Shown here: positions 61,937-64,000 of the stretch, one piece after another
Layout of the letters: every line of letters begins with the position of its first letter
Numbering within the stretch: position 1 is the stretch's first letter
NCBI GenBank assembly: GCA_035236585.1
Contig: CP141126.1
Span: forward strand, 9,003,001-9,067,000
Reading direction: 5' to 3'
DNA length: 64,000 nt
DNA from: Warburgia ugandensis
Taxonomy: Eukaryota; Streptophyta; Magnoliopsida; Canellales; Canellaceae
The notes under the pieces: model-generated
What the model was told of the DNA's origin: nothing
Database searches by the model: none
What the model saw: only the letters and a program-made list of their open reading frames with translations
Program-made: the position numbers and the translations under genes

Positions 61937-63495
61937 TCAGGAAATTCTTGGACTACCTTGACATCCTCTAGCTTTGGTTGGGGACTCTCGACAGATTCAA
62001 TCTTGGCTAAGAAGAAGGGACATCCTTGAGTAATGTGCTTAATTGCTTTCATGGAAAAAATAACACATGCTCTAGAATAATCCTTTCTTCCTTGGAGGGT
62101 GAAAGTGTCTCCATTAGGTAGGGTAAAAGTGACACGTTTCTGACGACAATCAACAAAGCCTTGATGAAAGGCTAGCTAGTCCATACCTAGGATGATGTCA
62201 AAGTCATTCATATCTAGGTGGATAAGATTGGCATGTAGCAAATGGTCCTTAATCAAAATGGGGACATCCTGGAGATAAGAATAGGTGGGAAGTGCCTGGC
62301 CTACAGGAGTCATGACTTTTAGAGTGAAGTCTAGGTCCTGTGGTATAATGTCCAAGGATGATGCAAATTCCCGGGATATGAAAGAATGAGTGGAGCCTGT
62401 ATCAAATAGAACTTTAGCAGGTGTATCAGAGATAGAAAGAATACCTTCAACAACTGCATTTGAAGCTTGGGCTTGACTGGAAGTGAGGGCAAAGACACGT
62501 CCTTGGCTTTTTGGAACTTGATTTGCTTTACGCTCTTGTACTTTCCTTTTTGGACAGTTACTAGAAAAATGCCCTAATTCTCCACAACTATAGCAAGTGA
62601 TGTTGAAAGTGGGACATGGTTTGCCTGGATGATTTCTGTTACACCTAGGGCATGCCTTCTAGTCTAGTCTTCTTCCTTTGTTTTCAAACAGCTTCTTGAA
62701 AGGTGGCCTAGGTCCAGATGACTGAAAGGGTCTCTTTCCTTTGTTCCTCATGGTGTTGATGTTCTTAGTTTCTCTTATTGCCTGGTTCCTTTGATAATCT
62801 TTTTCGTATAGGGAGGCCATCTCTACTGCCTTGGCTACGGTGGAAGGTTGGAAACCTAGAACTCTGTTCCTGAGTCCTGGGTTGAGTCCATCTACAAATC
62901 TTTCAGCCGCATCTTCCTCATCAGCACAAGCACGTGGTGCAAATCTTCGGAGGCTGATGAATCTACTTTCATACTGTTGGACAGCCATATTTCCTTGTTC
63001 TAAGTCCATAAATTCCTTTTCCTTCTGTTTCCTTATATGTTTAGGATAATATTTGTCGTTAAAGACCTTTTTAAACTCTTCCCATCCTATTGTTTCTTGC
63101 TGATCAAAATAAGTTCTTTCCGCTGTTTCCCACCAAAAGGTAGCCTCTCCCCTAAACACAAATGTGGCCATGGGTAATTTTCTTTCTTCAGTTATGTTCA
63201 TGGCCTTAAATATCTTTTCAATATCAATTAACCATTTTTCAGCTGTGGATGCTTCATCTTCTCCTGTGAATGAGGGAGCTAGTTTCTGAAACCTTTCTAA
63301 CTGAACCTCAGTCATATCTATTGCTTTATTAGGGGAAGGATCTCGGGGGGTAGGAGTTTGGCTCTGACTATTCATGTATTGTCCCATGTTCTGTAAGAAT
63401 TGTTGGAATAACTCAGCCATCCCGTTGCCCGACCCAGCGGAGTCCACTGGTGGGGCTTCAGGTCTTGGAGCATTGCTTCCCTTCTTCCTAAGCAT
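61937..63495 (-). pseudogene. Gag and protease (Tekay-like element)
   Basis: Gag starts at MLRKKGSNAP (63495) and runs 278 codons to a TAG at 62659. It contains the capsid-type segment with FRGEATFWWETAERTYF and YYPKHIRKQKEKEF. The same frame continues past the stop into a CCHC zinc knuckle (CYSCGELGHFSSNC) and then aspartic protease with LFDTGSTHSFIS, up to a second TAG at 62176-62178. Beyond that it is open again to the solo LTR junction at 61937. Gag packages the element RNA and protease cleaves the polyprotein. The two in-frame stops make it nonfunctional. Confidence 0.9.
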
Positions 63496-63598
63496 CTGTA
63501 ATCACAAGGTAATTCACCAAACCTTAGTTTGTGTTATCCTATTACCCCTTATTCTTTCATGGATGAAACTTGATTATAAGTTATTCTCCTCATAACTC

Positions 63599-64000
63599 GG
63601 CATTATGTGGAGATTTTAAATCTCATCCAAAATTTGAAGGTTGTATATCATAGCATCTGGATTTCAAATATGAAAACTATTATTCAAAACTCCAACAAAA
63701 AGGCATTATGTGGAGATTTTAAATCTCATAGGAGAAAAACTATAATAATCTTTTGTAAAAGATTTCAACTCGTTTTTTGTTGAAAAATCATCCAAACAAG
63801 GTTCCTATGTTAATGTTTTAGGATTCCATATTAAAATTTTTGACTCCAACAAACAATGTATTATATGGGATTTTAAATCTCATCGATGAAAAGCTCCGAT
63901 CGTTTTCTACAGCAAGATACAAAACTGTTACGACCCGGGTTTTTATATGATGCAATTTTGATAAACAGGCGAGATCTCTTGTTTTATAAGTATGAAATGC
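63599..64000. repeat. Start of a second copy of the 53474-onward sequence
   Basis: Matches 53474-53875 at a constant 10,125-bp offset with roughly ten substitutions and no net indel. It includes the same flank and then the same LTR start (TGTTACGACCCGGG at 63926, against TGTCACGACCCGGG at 53801). The window ends inside it. Confidence 0.93.

Larger units (their letters stand above)
53801..63598 (-). mobile_element. Chromodomain Ty3/gypsy element (Tekay/Del-like), 5' end missing, with nested solo LTR
   Basis: On the minus strand the order is gag, protease, RT, RNase H, integrase with chromodomain, polypurine tract and a 2.6-kb 3' LTR (53801-56427). Long LTRs plus a chromodomain-like end on integrase indicate the Tekay/Del chromovirus lineage. 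No primer binding site or 5' LTR is found next to gag. The leader is cut at 63598, where a copy of the element's own left flank begins. Several stops and frameshifts inactivate it, and a solo LTR of the same family interrupts pol. Confidence 0.88.

Overview
This is plant nuclear DNA, most likely from a flowering plant. It holds two split, intron-bearing genes with plant-specific features, nested LTR retrotransposons of plant Ty3/gypsy lineages, a nonautonomous hAT-type transposon, tRNA-derived SINEs resembling the plant Au family, and long AT-rich intergenic stretches. I cannot name the species.

Layout. 1-2.6 kb: no gene seen. 2.6-4.8 kb (minus): a two-exon AP2/ERF transcription factor of the ABR1/ERF110-like type, 397 aa, complete. 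4.9-26 kb: about 21 kb with no convincing gene, only SINE copies, MITE-like inverted repeats, small tandem duplications and coding-like debris. 26.3-31.4 kb (minus): a complete 17-exon gene for the large subunit of ribonucleotide reductase (809 aa; all class I catalytic residues present). Its upstream side carries an E2F site and a telo-box, as expected for an S-phase gene. 31.9-36.6 kb: intergenic, with one diverged LTR-like segment and one well-preserved SINE. 36,594-53,389: a 16.8-kb Athila-type Ty3/gypsy element on the minus strand, with both LTRs, a 5-bp target duplication (ATATG) and a tRNA-Asp primer binding site. Its gag-pol is broken by stops and a frameshift, and its RT region carries a 574-bp tandem duplication. 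A 4,273-bp hAT-type element with a perfect 8-bp target duplication (ACTCTAAC) sits in its 5' leader. 53,801 to about 63,598: a chromodomain-bearing Ty3/gypsy element (Tekay/Del-like), minus strand, also decayed. Its pol is split by a plus-oriented solo LTR of the same family (59,295-61,931, target duplication ATACG). From 63,599 to the window end the sequence repeats 53,474 onward at a constant 10,125-bp offset, which points to a tandem segmental duplication.

The two cellular genes are independent: one encodes a nuclear DNA-binding regulator, the other the enzyme that makes deoxyribonucleotides for DNA replication. The right-hand 27 kb is a nest of silenced transposable elements whose order of insertion can be read from their boundaries: Athila, then hAT inside it, and separately Tekay-like, then the solo LTR inside it. 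I found no operon, CRISPR array or bacterial-type system. The least ordinary structures are the hAT element packed with short GGACGGTT/AACCGTCC hairpins and the 10.1-kb duplication.
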